Source of the DNA: Arachnopeziza araneosa
Taxonomy: Eukaryota; Ascomycota; Leotiomycetes; Helotiales; Arachnopezizaceae
DNA length: 64,000 nt
Reading direction: 5' to 3'
Assembly: GCA_003988855.1 (NCBI GenBank)
Contig: QYAI01000024.1
Coordinates: forward strand, 310,001 to 374,000
Shown piece after piece: positions 21,092 to 30,295 of this stretch (its first letter is position 1; each line of letters starts with the position of its first letter). The position numbers were made by a program, and so were the translations under genes. The notes beneath the pieces are model-generated. The model had not been told where the DNA came from and searched no databases. It saw only the letters and a list, made by a program, of their open reading frames with translations.

Positions 21092-21713
21092 TATGTTCCG
21101 CAACTTATTTGGTTCTGGAGCGACAGATGCGGCAGATGGCAGATTCAACGAAAATCGGTCCTTGAATTATAGATATTGTACCATAGAGAAAACTGTACTT
21201 TAGAGTAGTGTAACAACTTCATCTGCTACAAGAAAAGAGAATCTGCAAGACTTCTTTACGATTACATCCCTTTCACCTGGTTTATTTTCACGTGCTTGGC
21301 CCTGTCCTTTCATCTTCAATTTTTGCAGGGGTTCAAGCCACATCCTCGATCTACTTACTTTGCAGCTTTACACCAAAATCCCATTACACATAATCCCACG
21401 AAAATCTAGCAGAACAATTCGGCGCAATTTCTAGAACACGAGAAAACTTTCAGTTACTCTCATCTAGATTTACGACAGAATTAGTCCGGTGTCATTTGGG
21501 GCTCATCACTGAGAGACGTGACTCATTTTAGGACCGCCAAAAGGCTTTGAGACCCTTCTCACCTTCGCACAACCTGCATAGCAATCTATGGTCACAACAG
21601 AAAACCAGCAAGGATATCAGAGATTGACGGACGTGGGGTTGAATCTTCACATAATCAGACCTTGGAAGGTTGCGAATCTTGCAACCAATTCGGTATTTCA
21701 GCAAGCTTCCGAG
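21092..21713 (+). other. Promoter region of eIF2B-delta
   Basis: This 622-bp region contains the 3' UTR of the mtIF3 gene and the eIF2B-delta promoter, including a perfect TGACTCA at 21519-21525. An in-frame ATG at 21588 could give a 42-residue N-terminal extension. Confidence 0.6.
21519..21525. promoter_or_regulatory. Perfect GCN4/CPC1 (TGACTCA) site
   Basis: TGACTCAT begins 195 bp upstream of the favoured eIF2B-delta ATG and 69 bp upstream of the alternative ATG. This is the canonical half-site pair for the bZIP regulator GCN4 (CPC1/CpcA in filamentous fungi). Confidence 0.6.
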
Positions 21714-23206
21714 ATGCCTTCCTCAGATCCTCCTTCTACAGCGGCTACTCCTCAGTCAACAGCTCCAACATCTACTCCTGTGCCCACCAAAACCCACGAA
21801 AAAGGGCCTTCTGGAAAGGCACCGAAATCACAAGATCCTGCAACAGCGACAGATGCTCCCAAACTATCAGCTGCAGAACTCAAGAAAAGAGCGAAGGATG
21901 AAAAGGCTGCACGTAGAGCACAAGCTGTTTTAGACAAGCAGGGAGGACCAGTTGCGCCAACACCAAGTCCAATCCAAGTACCACCGCAGTCGCAGAAGAT
22001 AGAATCGTTGAAGAGCCCAAGAGCGCAACCTAAGAGAGCTGGTTCTGGGGCCCTAGACACAAAGCCTGTCCCAATTAGAGGAGCACAAAAGGCTGCACCT
22101 ATTCCGCAAGAGCCGAAAAAGGAAGACAAAACTGTGGAGTTTTTCAGGCATCTTAACAAGCCAAGGACCATTTCAATTGCAGGAGCAGGTAAAGAAGTTC
22201 ATCCCGCAGTGTTAGCATTAGGATTGCAGATAAGTAGTTATACCATTTGCGGGAGTTGCGCAAGGCTTGTTGCAACGTTGCAAGCGTTCAAGAGAGTATG
22301 TTTTCATTATCTATTGCATTTGATATTTGTTCTAATGTCTGAAAGGTTATTGAATCATACACGACACCCCCAATGAACTCACTTACTCGACATCTTACAT
22401 CACATGTTCTCTCACCACAAATCGATTATTTATCATCATGTCGACCCCTCTCAATATCGATGGGGAACGCCATTCGGTGGCTCAAGCTCGAGGTATCGAA
22501 GATAGATCCCAGTGTCCCAGATGCAGAAGCCAAAAAGGGTCTATGTGATGCCATTGATGTTTTCATCCGGGAAAAGGTTACCTTTGCCGATCAAGTGATA
22601 TCAGATAGCGCAGCCGACAAGATTAAAGACGGTGATGTGATTATGACGTATGCTAAAAGCAGTATTGTTCAGCAAGCTTTGACCAAAGCATTTGAACAAG
22701 GAAAAGTATTTCGAGTGATCGTTGTGGACTCAAGGCCACTCCATGAAGGAAAGCACCTGGCGGCTTCACTTGCCGGATTAGGTATTGATGTAAAATACTG
22801 CTTGCTCAATGGGTTGAGCCACAATATCCAGGATGTCACGAAGGTGTTTCTGGGCGCTCATGCTATGATGAGTAATGGACGGTTATTTTCAAGAATTGGG
22901 ACGGCTCTCGTGGCTATGGAGGCGAACGAGGCTGACAAGCCTGTGATTGTTCTCTGTGAAACAGTCAAATTCACCGAAAGAGTTGCCCTCGATTCGATTG
23001 TGCATAATGAGATTGCACCAGCAGATGAGTTGGTGATTCCTGGAGGACCTCTGGAAAACTGGGGAGACATGAAGAGGTTGCAACTATGCAATCCGATGTA
23101 CGATGTCACACCTGCCGAATACATCCAGATGATCGTAACGGAGAATGGGAATGTGCCGCCTACTTCCGTTCCGGTATTGCATAGGTTGTCAAACGAGGCT
23201 CAATGA
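21714..23206 (+). CDS. GCD2: Translation initiation factor eIF2B subunit delta
   Basis: Two exons, 21714-22295 and 22346-23206, give 480 aa. The frame also continues to an ATG at 21588, which would add 42 residues; I prefer 21714 (MPSSDPPSTAATP) because such Pro/Ser-rich starts are usual for the delta subunit. Residues 1-140 are a disordered Lys/Pro/Ala-rich leader with a Lys-rich helix (LSAAELKKRAKDEKAARRAQ). The regulatory-subunit fold follows, with VEFFRHLNKPRTIS, then across the splice FKRVIESYTTPP. Later blocks are IKDGDVIMTYAKSSIVQQAL, FRVIVVDSRPLHEGKHLAAS and NPMYDVTPAEYIQMIVTENG. eIF2B recycles eIF2-GDP; the delta subunit senses phosphorylated eIF2-alpha in general amino acid control. 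Confidence 0.95.
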
Positions 23207-23472
23207 AGGAGCAGCCATAGACGTGGTTTCAAGTATGGCAGAAATCGAATACCTAATGGCTACGTATTGTTGTACGATAAGTCTAATCGATCATTTTGAC
23301 GAGCTTTAAAATTTCGTGCTCCCCATATATTCCCTAATCTTCCAGTAAAACAGCCAGACGTCTTGGTCAAAACTTGCAAGTTGCCCAATCGATAAATTCG
23401 TTCTTAGCTTTGTACAGACTTTCTCCTAAGTCGTCCACTACGGCCGCGTTTCTATTCTCCAACACACAAATT

Positions 23473-23789
23473 CTATGCCTCAGCAACTTCTGCCTCTCTC
23501 TCCGCTCTCCTCGCCCTCTTCTCCAATAACCTTGCCTTTCGGTCTCCTAAAAGTAGCTGCTGTCTCTCATCCACACCCTGTAACCAATACCCAAAGCTCG
23601 CACCCACACCACCAAATAGAGGATATGCCCATAATGATCCGGTATTGAAGAAGGGTCGCATCTCAAGGCCGAGCTGCCAGACACGAACCGCTATGCCTGT
23701 ATTGATTCCACTATTAGCTCTAGTCATAGGTAGATTGAAGGGGAGCGAAATGTACCGAAACCGCTCCAGAAGAGAATCTTGGAGACCAT
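23473..23789 (-). CDS. Small mitochondrial membrane protein, complex I accessory subunit-like (85 aa)
   Basis: Two exons on the minus strand: 23789-23756 (34 nt) and 23696-23473, joined across a 59-nt intron, encode 85 aa. The start reads MVSKILFWSGFG, and the junction gives FGIAVRVWQLGLEMRPFF. A single hydrophobic segment, SLWAYPLFGGVGASFGYWL, is followed by a charged helix (RKARLLEKRARRAEREAEV). This compact layout is highly conserved-looking and resembles small fungal proteins annotated as NADH-ubiquinone oxidoreductase accessory subunits (14-kDa or B14.5b/NDUFC2-like). The exact subunit name is uncertain. It is convergent with eIF2B-delta and divergent from Shg1 across 289 bp. Confidence 0.65.
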
Positions 23790-24078
23790 TTTGAGGGCCT
23801 GAGTTTGTTGAGTGAGGAGAGAAGAGTGGAGCTGATCTCTCGCAGAGATATGAGTCGCGCGAATATGAGAATATGCTTGTTCTTCCACAATGGCTGGATT
23901 TGAGCTTGAAGTGATGTTCAACTAGGCCGATCGAGGCGGCCGCTTGGAATTTAACACGTGACACAGACTTCATAAACTCCCGTCATCCATCCCTTACTTC
24001 ATCACCTACATTTGCCATTGACACCAACCACGAATTTGAATGGCTTTCTCTTCAAAGCTTCATCAAAAATAGCTAGAC

Positions 24079-26305
24079 ATGGCGACAAGCGTGTTATATT
24101 CCAAAGATGCTGCTGGCCCAGTGAGGAAGAAGCTGAAGACATCAGAGATTCCTATCAGTCGCGAAACACGCAAAGTGATTGAAGACCTCGCACATAAGTT
24201 TAAGAAGAAGGGTGGATATGATTCTTTGCGGAAACAGGTCTGGGGTGATCTGAGGAATGGTGTATGCTTTCTCCCAACTACGTCCTTACTGGTTTAGCTA
24301 ATAAGCAAAGGATTTCGAAATCAACTTCACCGAAGACCTTACCAAGATTGCTGAAGAGGAACTCGAGAAGAATCCTGTGGGTTTGTTGAAACCCTCTAGG
24401 GACAAGGCATCAGTTTTACTGGAGGGGGTGGTTCAGCGAGCAGGTGTTTACCAGACCGCAGAAGCACGAATCGATGAATTGATTGATGCACACATAGAGA
24501 AGATTGAGAGCGGCATTAGAGCGCTCAGGAGTGCAGATATCGGCGAGGAGGCTGCAACAGCAGAAGAAGCTAAAGGTGGGAAGACGGATGAGCAGTACGC
24601 TGAAGAGGCTCGTCTAAAGAAGGAAATTAGAGAGAGGATTAGACAGGAGGCTAGAGACAATGAACGGGCCATTGCAGATGAAAAGAGAAGGGAGGAGCGG
24701 GCTAAGAGGAAAGAAGAAGAGAGGAAGCTGGAGGCTGAGCGTGAGAAGAGGAGCGCGGACCGGGAAGCCAGGAGAAAGGCGGAGAGGGAGAGGGAAGAGG
24801 AGAAGCAGCGCGAATTGAGGGAGAGAGAACGAGATCGAGATCGGAACCGCGATAGAGATGATCGACATCGACGATACGACGATGGCCACAGCCGCAGAGA
24901 CTCGATCAGAGAGCCAAGAGAGTCAAGGGAATCCAAAGAATCGAAGGAATCGGAGCCCACCGCCGAACTTTCGAAGGAAGAGATTGAGAGACTCGAGAAG
25001 GAGGCTCTCAATGACCTTCTAAAAGAGGGTGAGCGAATCTCACGACAATCGAGACCACGGCATCAATTAGAGCTAGAAGTTGACGAAACGCTTGCGCCAC
25101 CACCTCGAAAGTCCGTCCCTTCATCTGCAATTAATCCCATTTCAAGAGATTCTCCAGTTAAACCTGAGCTTAAGAAGCCATTCGCTCCTCCGACTGGACC
25201 AAAGGCTACAGAAAATGTTTTTAAAGCGCCTCTCAAACCTGATGAGAAGGCTGCTGAGGACGAGAGAACCCGCGATAGAAGACGTAGTCGAAGCCGTGAT
25301 CGTGTCTCTAGAAGGTCAAGTAGGAGTAGGAGCCGACATAGGCGAGATAGCAGAGATCGTGAGTCAGTTCGCTCACGGAAAGATAGTCGAGATCGAGACA
25401 GACGCCGCCATGACTCCCGAGACCGAGACCGAGACCACGACTACAGAGACGACAGACGCCGAAGATCCCGCGACCGAGATCGTGATGATCGACGAAGGAG
25501 CCATCGTTCCCGCTCTCCCAGTCGTGACCGTGACCGTGATCGTGACCGAGAGCAAGGAAAGCGAGACGCGCGTGCTAGAGTACGTGCTGCCAGCCCCCCT
25601 CCCCGTGACTCCCCACTGGAGCAGTGGAAAGTTACTGAAGCCGAAAAGCGCGCACAGGAAGCGAAACAATACCTTGCCGCTCAAAAAGAGGCTTTAGCAA
25701 AAGGAATTCCATTTACTGGTTACCATCACGATAATGCTACTCCTAAGGGGAAGGAAGAGGGTCAAGTAGATAGTCCTCCGTCGGCGAGGAAACATGAATA
25801 CTCTCGTGATAGCGAAAGTTATAGAGATAGGGAGAGGCGACCACGAAGCAGGACCCGTAGCATTACGGATAGACGAGGCAGCTATAGCCACAAACCAAGA
25901 TCCACCAGCCCTATTAACATCGATCGCTATGTTCCCGGCGCATCTAGTCGAAGTCGCCGTGATAGTACTGCCGTACGAAGCCCTTCCCGCAAACATCGAA
26001 GCAGAAGTAGAGATCGAGATAGGGAGAAGGACTCGCGACGCTCCCGTGACGATGAGAAGCGGCATAGAAGCCGGTCGAGAAGTCGCAGTCGGCGGAGGGA
26101 TAGGGACCGGAAGGCTAGGAGCCGGAGTCGTAGTCCCTATTCGAGAAAGGAGAGGGATTCTCGGAGAGAGCGAAGTAGGAGTCGTGAGAAGGATAGAGAG
26201 AGACGACGTGACCGAAGTCGCAGCCGGGATAAGGATCGTGAGCGGGAGAGGGATAGAAAGCGGAGCAGAAGCAGGGGCAGTAGAAGAGAATCACGAAGAG
26301 ATTAA
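24079..26305 (+). CDS. COMPASS component Shg1-like protein (BOD1/SHG1 domain with RS/RD-rich tail)
   Basis: Two exons, 24079-24261 and 24311-26305, give 725 aa. The BOD1/SHG1-type domain covers about residues 25-115: KVIEDLAHKFKKKGGYDSLR, QVWGDLRNG joined across the intron to DFEINFTEDLTKIAEEELE, and ASVLLEGVVQRAGVYQTA. Shg1 belongs to the Set1/COMPASS H3K4 methyltransferase complex. From about 130 a long charged coiled coil (RIRQEARDNERAIADEKRRE) begins. From about residue 190 onward the protein is dominated by RD, RS and SR dipeptides (RSRDRDRDDRRRSHRSRSPS), resembling SR-type RNA-binding or splicing-associated proteins. This long RS/RD tail is absent from yeast Shg1. It suggests nuclear-speckle or RNA contacts, which is inference. 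Confidence 0.85.
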
Positions 26306-26825
26306 ATATCTGTTAAGATTTACTATAATTATATGTACTAGTAGCTTTGGGTCTTGAGCCCAAAAATTTGTGCGAGTTAGTTGGCGGGTTTGGGAATATT
26401 TCCTGCTCCGCACCAGTTTAGCAACGGTGAGGCAGAGCTATTGACTTGATATATCTTCAAATGCATTATGGAAGTGCAGAGCGAGAGGGCGGGGGAGTTT
26501 CTATATACAAAGCACACGTGAATATAAAATTAGGCCTGACGATGCTTAGCGCCGCTATTGTTAACATAGCACAGCCCCCTGTCAGCCTCGGTCCTTCCCT
26601 CTTCCAGCGCAGAAGAAGTTCCAACATCACCGTCTCCTCGCTCTCTCAAGCATCCAGTCAAGTCGTCGTCTGTATAGATTGTTGGACACAACTTCACCTC
26701 CTATATGACTTTGGCTATCTGCGAAAGGACCTCTCAGTTGAGGCTTTTCAGCGTCGCTCTCTCCGCCAGAGAACCGTGACCCCTTTTCAGCAGGAGACGA
26801 CTGCACCCAACACCAGCCACGAAAT
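26306..26825 (+). other. Intergenic promoter region of the transporter gene
   Basis: 520 bp with the Shg1 3' UTR and the promoter of the following transporter gene, including pyrimidine-rich sequence at 26575-26660. No gene is recognised. Confidence 0.5.
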
Positions 26826-28255
26826 ATGTTACCAACAACTGAGACACCAGCCGTCCCAAAGATTTCAATACATCCTGCATTCTATGTAGTGTAAGTGCCC
26901 TTTTTCTCAACTTCTCCATCTGAAGACTCTGCATTGTCACGTGAGTAAAACATGCTGATCGAGGGTATATATAGGAGCTGGATAGCATTAAGCTCAATCA
27001 CAATCCTTTTTAACAAATATTTATTATCCAACCTTGAATTCCGTACGTCTCTTGCACGAGAGCCTCTTCCAAAATACTAATGTATCTCTAGATTTCCGTA
27101 TGCCGTTTTCAACCCTCTGGCCGCAAGGCGGTAAACTAACGGTCTTCAGCCGCAATCCTAACATGTTGGCATCTCCTTTTTTCGACAATTATGACCCAGG
27201 TCCTGGCTAGGACAACTACCCTTCTCGATGGGCGTAAGACAGTCAAGATGACTGGCCGAGTATATCTCCGAGCCATCATTCCCATCGGCGTACTTTACAG
27301 CGCCAGTCTTGTGTGCAGTAACCAGACATACTTATATCTGAGTGTTGCTTTCATCCAGATGCTCAAAGTGGGATTTCTTGCTATCTGCTGTGCAACCGCT
27401 AACTCTTGCAATAGGCCAGTGCACCTGTGGCCGTGCTACTCACGTCGTGGGTCTTTCGAGTTGCCAACCCCAAATTGAAAGTCCTCCTCAATGTGATGGT
27501 AATTGTCGTTGGAGTAGCCCTTGCTTCATTCGGAGAGATCACTTTCGTTTGGATTGGATTCATCTACCAAGCTGGTGGAATCTTCTCTGAAGCTGTACGG
27601 CTCATCATGATTCAAATTCTCCTTAGCGGAGACGCTCAGAATATGGATCCTTTGGTAGCACTGTACTATTATGCTCCAGTTTGCACTATAATGAACTTCC
27701 TCGTCGCTGCGGCTACAGAGATGTCATCTTTCCAGTTGACGGATATTTGGCGAGCTGGTGTTGGGATCCTGGTGTTGAATGCCGCTGTTGCCTTTATGCT
27801 TAATGTTGCATCTGTATTTCTTGTGAGTCTACCTTCATTCAGAACCATAACCAAGCTCATTATTACAGATCGGAAAGACATCCGGACTGGTCATGACATT
27901 ATGCGGCGTTTTGAAAAACATCCTTCTGGTCGTTGCATCGGTCCTCATATGGGGAACTATTGTCACCCCACTACAAATGATTGGATACACCATTGCCCTA
28001 GGAGGACTAGTCTACTACGGAGTAGGGTATGAAGGCATCCAAACTTATTACAGTCATACCCAGCAATATATGGGCAAGATCTGGGAAGGTTCAAAAGAAC
28101 CAACAGCCGAAGACTGGTCAACCAGAAGGGTTGTTTTGGGAATTACTTTACTTTTGAGTTTGGTATTATTGTCTATGGGCATTGCGATTGGGAGTGATCA
28201 ATCGCCGGAGTTTCTACAGGATATCAAAAAAGGGTTACTTGGTTTAGAGTGGTAA
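26826..28255 (+). CDS. Triose-phosphate/nucleotide-sugar-type transporter (DMT superfamily), 383 aa
   Basis: Six exons (26826-26890, 26975-27042, 27092-27097, 27150-27367, 27415-27822, 27869-28255). The third is a 6-nt microexon, needed to give NLEFHFPAILTCWH, the length expected in this family; each flanking intron has its own donor, branch-like CTAA and acceptor. The protein starts MLPTTETPAVPKISIHPAFY. It then carries SSITILFNKYLLSNLEF and MTQVLARTTTLLDGRKTVKM. Further on come YLYLSVAFIQMLKASAPVAV, FVWIGFIYQAGGIFSEAVRL, ALYYYAPVCTIMNFLVAA, IGKTSGLVMTLCGVLKNILL and VASVLIWGTIVTPLQMIG. About ten membrane segments are expected. Fungal homologues are Golgi/ER antiporters of the TPT family (Sly41-like). 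The substrate is unknown. It is convergent with the phosphatase gene. Confidence 0.9.
27092..27097 (+). other. Predicted 6-nt microexon (ATTTCC) of the transporter gene
   Basis: The microexon is bounded by CTCTAG upstream and GTATGC downstream. It adds His-Phe between NLEF and PAILTC and keeps phase. Skipping it also keeps phase, so alternative inclusion is possible. Confidence 0.6.
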
Positions 28256-28601
28256 TGAAAGGCGTTTGGATGGTCCTGCTAATGCAGTGTGGTCTTAAGA
28301 TTGTATAAATACCTAACGATTAATTTGAGAATCTCACAAAAACAATCACAGATCCTGAACACAAGAACCTCCCTCAATATATTAACTCAACTAAATCTAT
28401 AAAACCTGCGTGCTATCGTAGAGCAAAAGAGCTTTTAGACACCACCCCCCGACAATGTCCGTCATTTCCTGTACATTCGTTGAGAATACATCTAGTCCCG
28501 TTATCATTATCCTTCCAGCCTGGAAGTTTGGACATGTTGAAATTGCAAATGGAACAAAGTCGCTTAGTTTATCGCACAAGAACTTAAACAACGCTAGGGT
28601 A
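28256..28601. other. Convergent 3' spacer
   Basis: 346 bp between the transporter and phosphatase stops, with AT-rich sequence near 28300-28400 that could carry poly(A) signals. No gene seen. Confidence 0.55.
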
Positions 28602-29768
28602 TCAATCATCACGTCCAAAGCTAACACCATCATGAACCTCCGAGAATCTCCTCCGCTTCGCCGGCGACTCCAACACAGCGCCCTCGACCACATTCTCCAC
28701 CTCCCCATTCTCAGGCACCTTCAGCGCATAGAGCTCCTCCCATTTCTCCCTTAAGATCTGATAAATGAACGCGTACTGCCCGACCTTGTAAACCAACCCC
28801 ATCCTCTGGTCTCTCAGCTTCTTGACCGTATCAAAAATCGGATCAGAGTCGGAAGTTTCTTGGGCCAACGAGTCCCACTTCCCGTCTCTGAACTCCTGTA
28901 ATAGGTGATCTAGTGCGATGAAAGTTCCCGTTCGCCCCACACCCGCGCTGCAGTGAACGATCCGGGGGCTCTCGCCATCTTGAATCTTTTCGCGGGCCAT
29001 TCGGACGAGTTCCAGAAGGGCTTTTTGATCTTCGACCGTCTTAGGGACATCCATGTCCGGCCAAGCTGTGAAGAGATAGTGCCAGATGGTCATGGTCTCC
29101 TCTACTTCGTCTTCTCCTTCCTCCCCTTCCTCCTCCTGCTCCTCCTGGAGCTCTCTTACAAGCCTCAACTCCCTAACCTCGCTTCCACCCTCCAATTTCT
29201 TACTCACGCACTCCACCCTTCCCCAACCTCCAATCTCCAACTCTTCTCCCTCCTGTAGCGGGAAATAGAGTCCGCATTTCTCCCTCCCCGCTTCCACACA
29301 CCGAGTAAGCATAACCACAGCCTGGACTCCCTCCTGCCAAGCCATGCGCCAGAAACCTTCTACCCCAAGCTCATCATTAGCCGGTCCCTGCGTGGCGATG
29401 AATCGCTCTTTTCGACCGAGACTAACGGGCGAAGCATTGATGTAGTCATGGGGCTCCTCAAAGGAAGAAAGTTGGATACGGTTATGCGCCCAGGGCCGAA
29501 TATCACCATAGCGATCGCGAGACACGGTGGTGGGGTGGTGGACGAAGAAGGCGTGAGGTGCAGTGGTGAGAGTGTACTCATGGGCGGCCAAGAGGCGAAA
29601 CTTGTAGTTTATCTGGGAGCGTGAGAGGTTGAGGAAGTTGGGGAGCGGGAGGCGGAGGGGGACAGCACGTGAGGGTGCTGAGGCCGTGTGAGAGGGAAGA
29701 GGCGTGGAGATGGATGTAAGGAGAGGTGGTGAGGAAGGAGATGGTGAGAGCAGGCGTTTGGCCGGCAT
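28602..29768 (-). CDS. Protein-tyrosine phosphatase (classical PTP)
   Basis: Single exon of 388 aa from ATG at 29768. A Ser/Pro-rich leader of about 45 residues precedes the catalytic domain. Motifs appear in order: NRIQLSSFEEPHDYINASPV (substrate-binding loop region), RFIATQGPANDE, EGFWRMAWQEGVQAVVMLTR, the WPD loop TAWPDMDVP with Asp238, and the P-loop HCSAGVGRTG with Cys273 and Arg279. All catalytic residues are present. An acidic insertion of Glu/Asp (about residues 205-225) separates two strands before the WPD loop. The C-terminus is short and basic (SPAKRRRFSE), possibly a nuclear signal. In fungi such enzymes (Ptp1/Pyp-like) dephosphorylate MAP kinases, which is inference here. Confidence 0.93.
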   Translation of the reverse strand: MPAKRLLSPSPSSPPLLTSISTPLPSHTASAPSRAVPLRLPLPNFLNLSRSQINYKFRLLAAHEYTLTTAPHAFFVHHPTTVSRDRYGDIRPWAHNRIQLSSFEEPHDYINASPVSLGRKERFIATQGPANDELGVEGFWRMAWQEGVQAVVMLTRCVEAGREKCGLYFPLQEGEELEIGGWGRVECVSKKLEGGSEVRELRLVRELQEEQEEEGEEGEDEVEETMTIWHYLFTAWPDMDVPKTVEDQKALLELVRMAREKIQDGESPRIVHCSAGVGRTGTFIALDHLLQEFRDGKWDSLAQETSDSDPIFDTVKKLRDQRMGLVYKVGQYAFIYQILREKWEELYALKVPENGEVENVVEGAVLESPAKRRRFSEVHDGVSFGRDD

Positions 29769-30295
29769 GACGACGATGGTGCTGTTATGATGAAAGAATC
29801 GACGCTGGCGTCGTGCAATTAATGAGGCTTTGAGAAGAGACTGCGATGTGGCCGTGTAGAGGCTGAGTGGAATGGTGCAAGTCAGATGGCTCGTATGACG
29901 TTAGAAGCTGAGCATGGTGGTTTCAGCTTGGAATTCACCTGTCCGAAGCGTCTGGGAGTAATCACGAAAGGTCCATCTAAGGATATTATATACAGGTCGC
30001 GCAAGGGGTTTTTTTTTGGCTTAAAAATGGCAAAAGAATTGTGGCAGCATGCAAGAGAAAATCAGGAGTAGCCTTGCAGGGCTTCGAATCAGCCTCATTT
30101 GCTGCAGGGGCGGCGGGTTCCACTGCAGAGGATTGGCTTTCAGTCATCGACCGTGAGCTTCGATTGCACCCCTTCTACAGGTGGCGCCATGCAATTACAT
30201 ACAGAGAAATTCCCTTCTAGCCGCCGGAACCTGAACGCCACGCTATGCAAAACCCCCTATCACGGATAACCTCAACCAATCCAAACGCCCTTTCA
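29769..30295. other. Intergenic spacer upstream of the phosphatase gene
   Basis: 527 bp with the phosphatase promoter (minus strand) and the 3' UTR of the ubiquitin protease. A 61-codon frame at 29886-30071 is judged accidental. No RNA gene is recognised. Confidence 0.5.

Noticed and set aside
29886..30071. 61-codon open frame between phosphatase and ubiquitin protease genes
   Set aside because: Short, no recognisable domain, lies in a promoter/3' UTR interval.
30075..30110. TTCGAATC resembling a tRNA T-loop
   Set aside because: No matching T-stem, acceptor stem or anticodon arm could be drawn around it.
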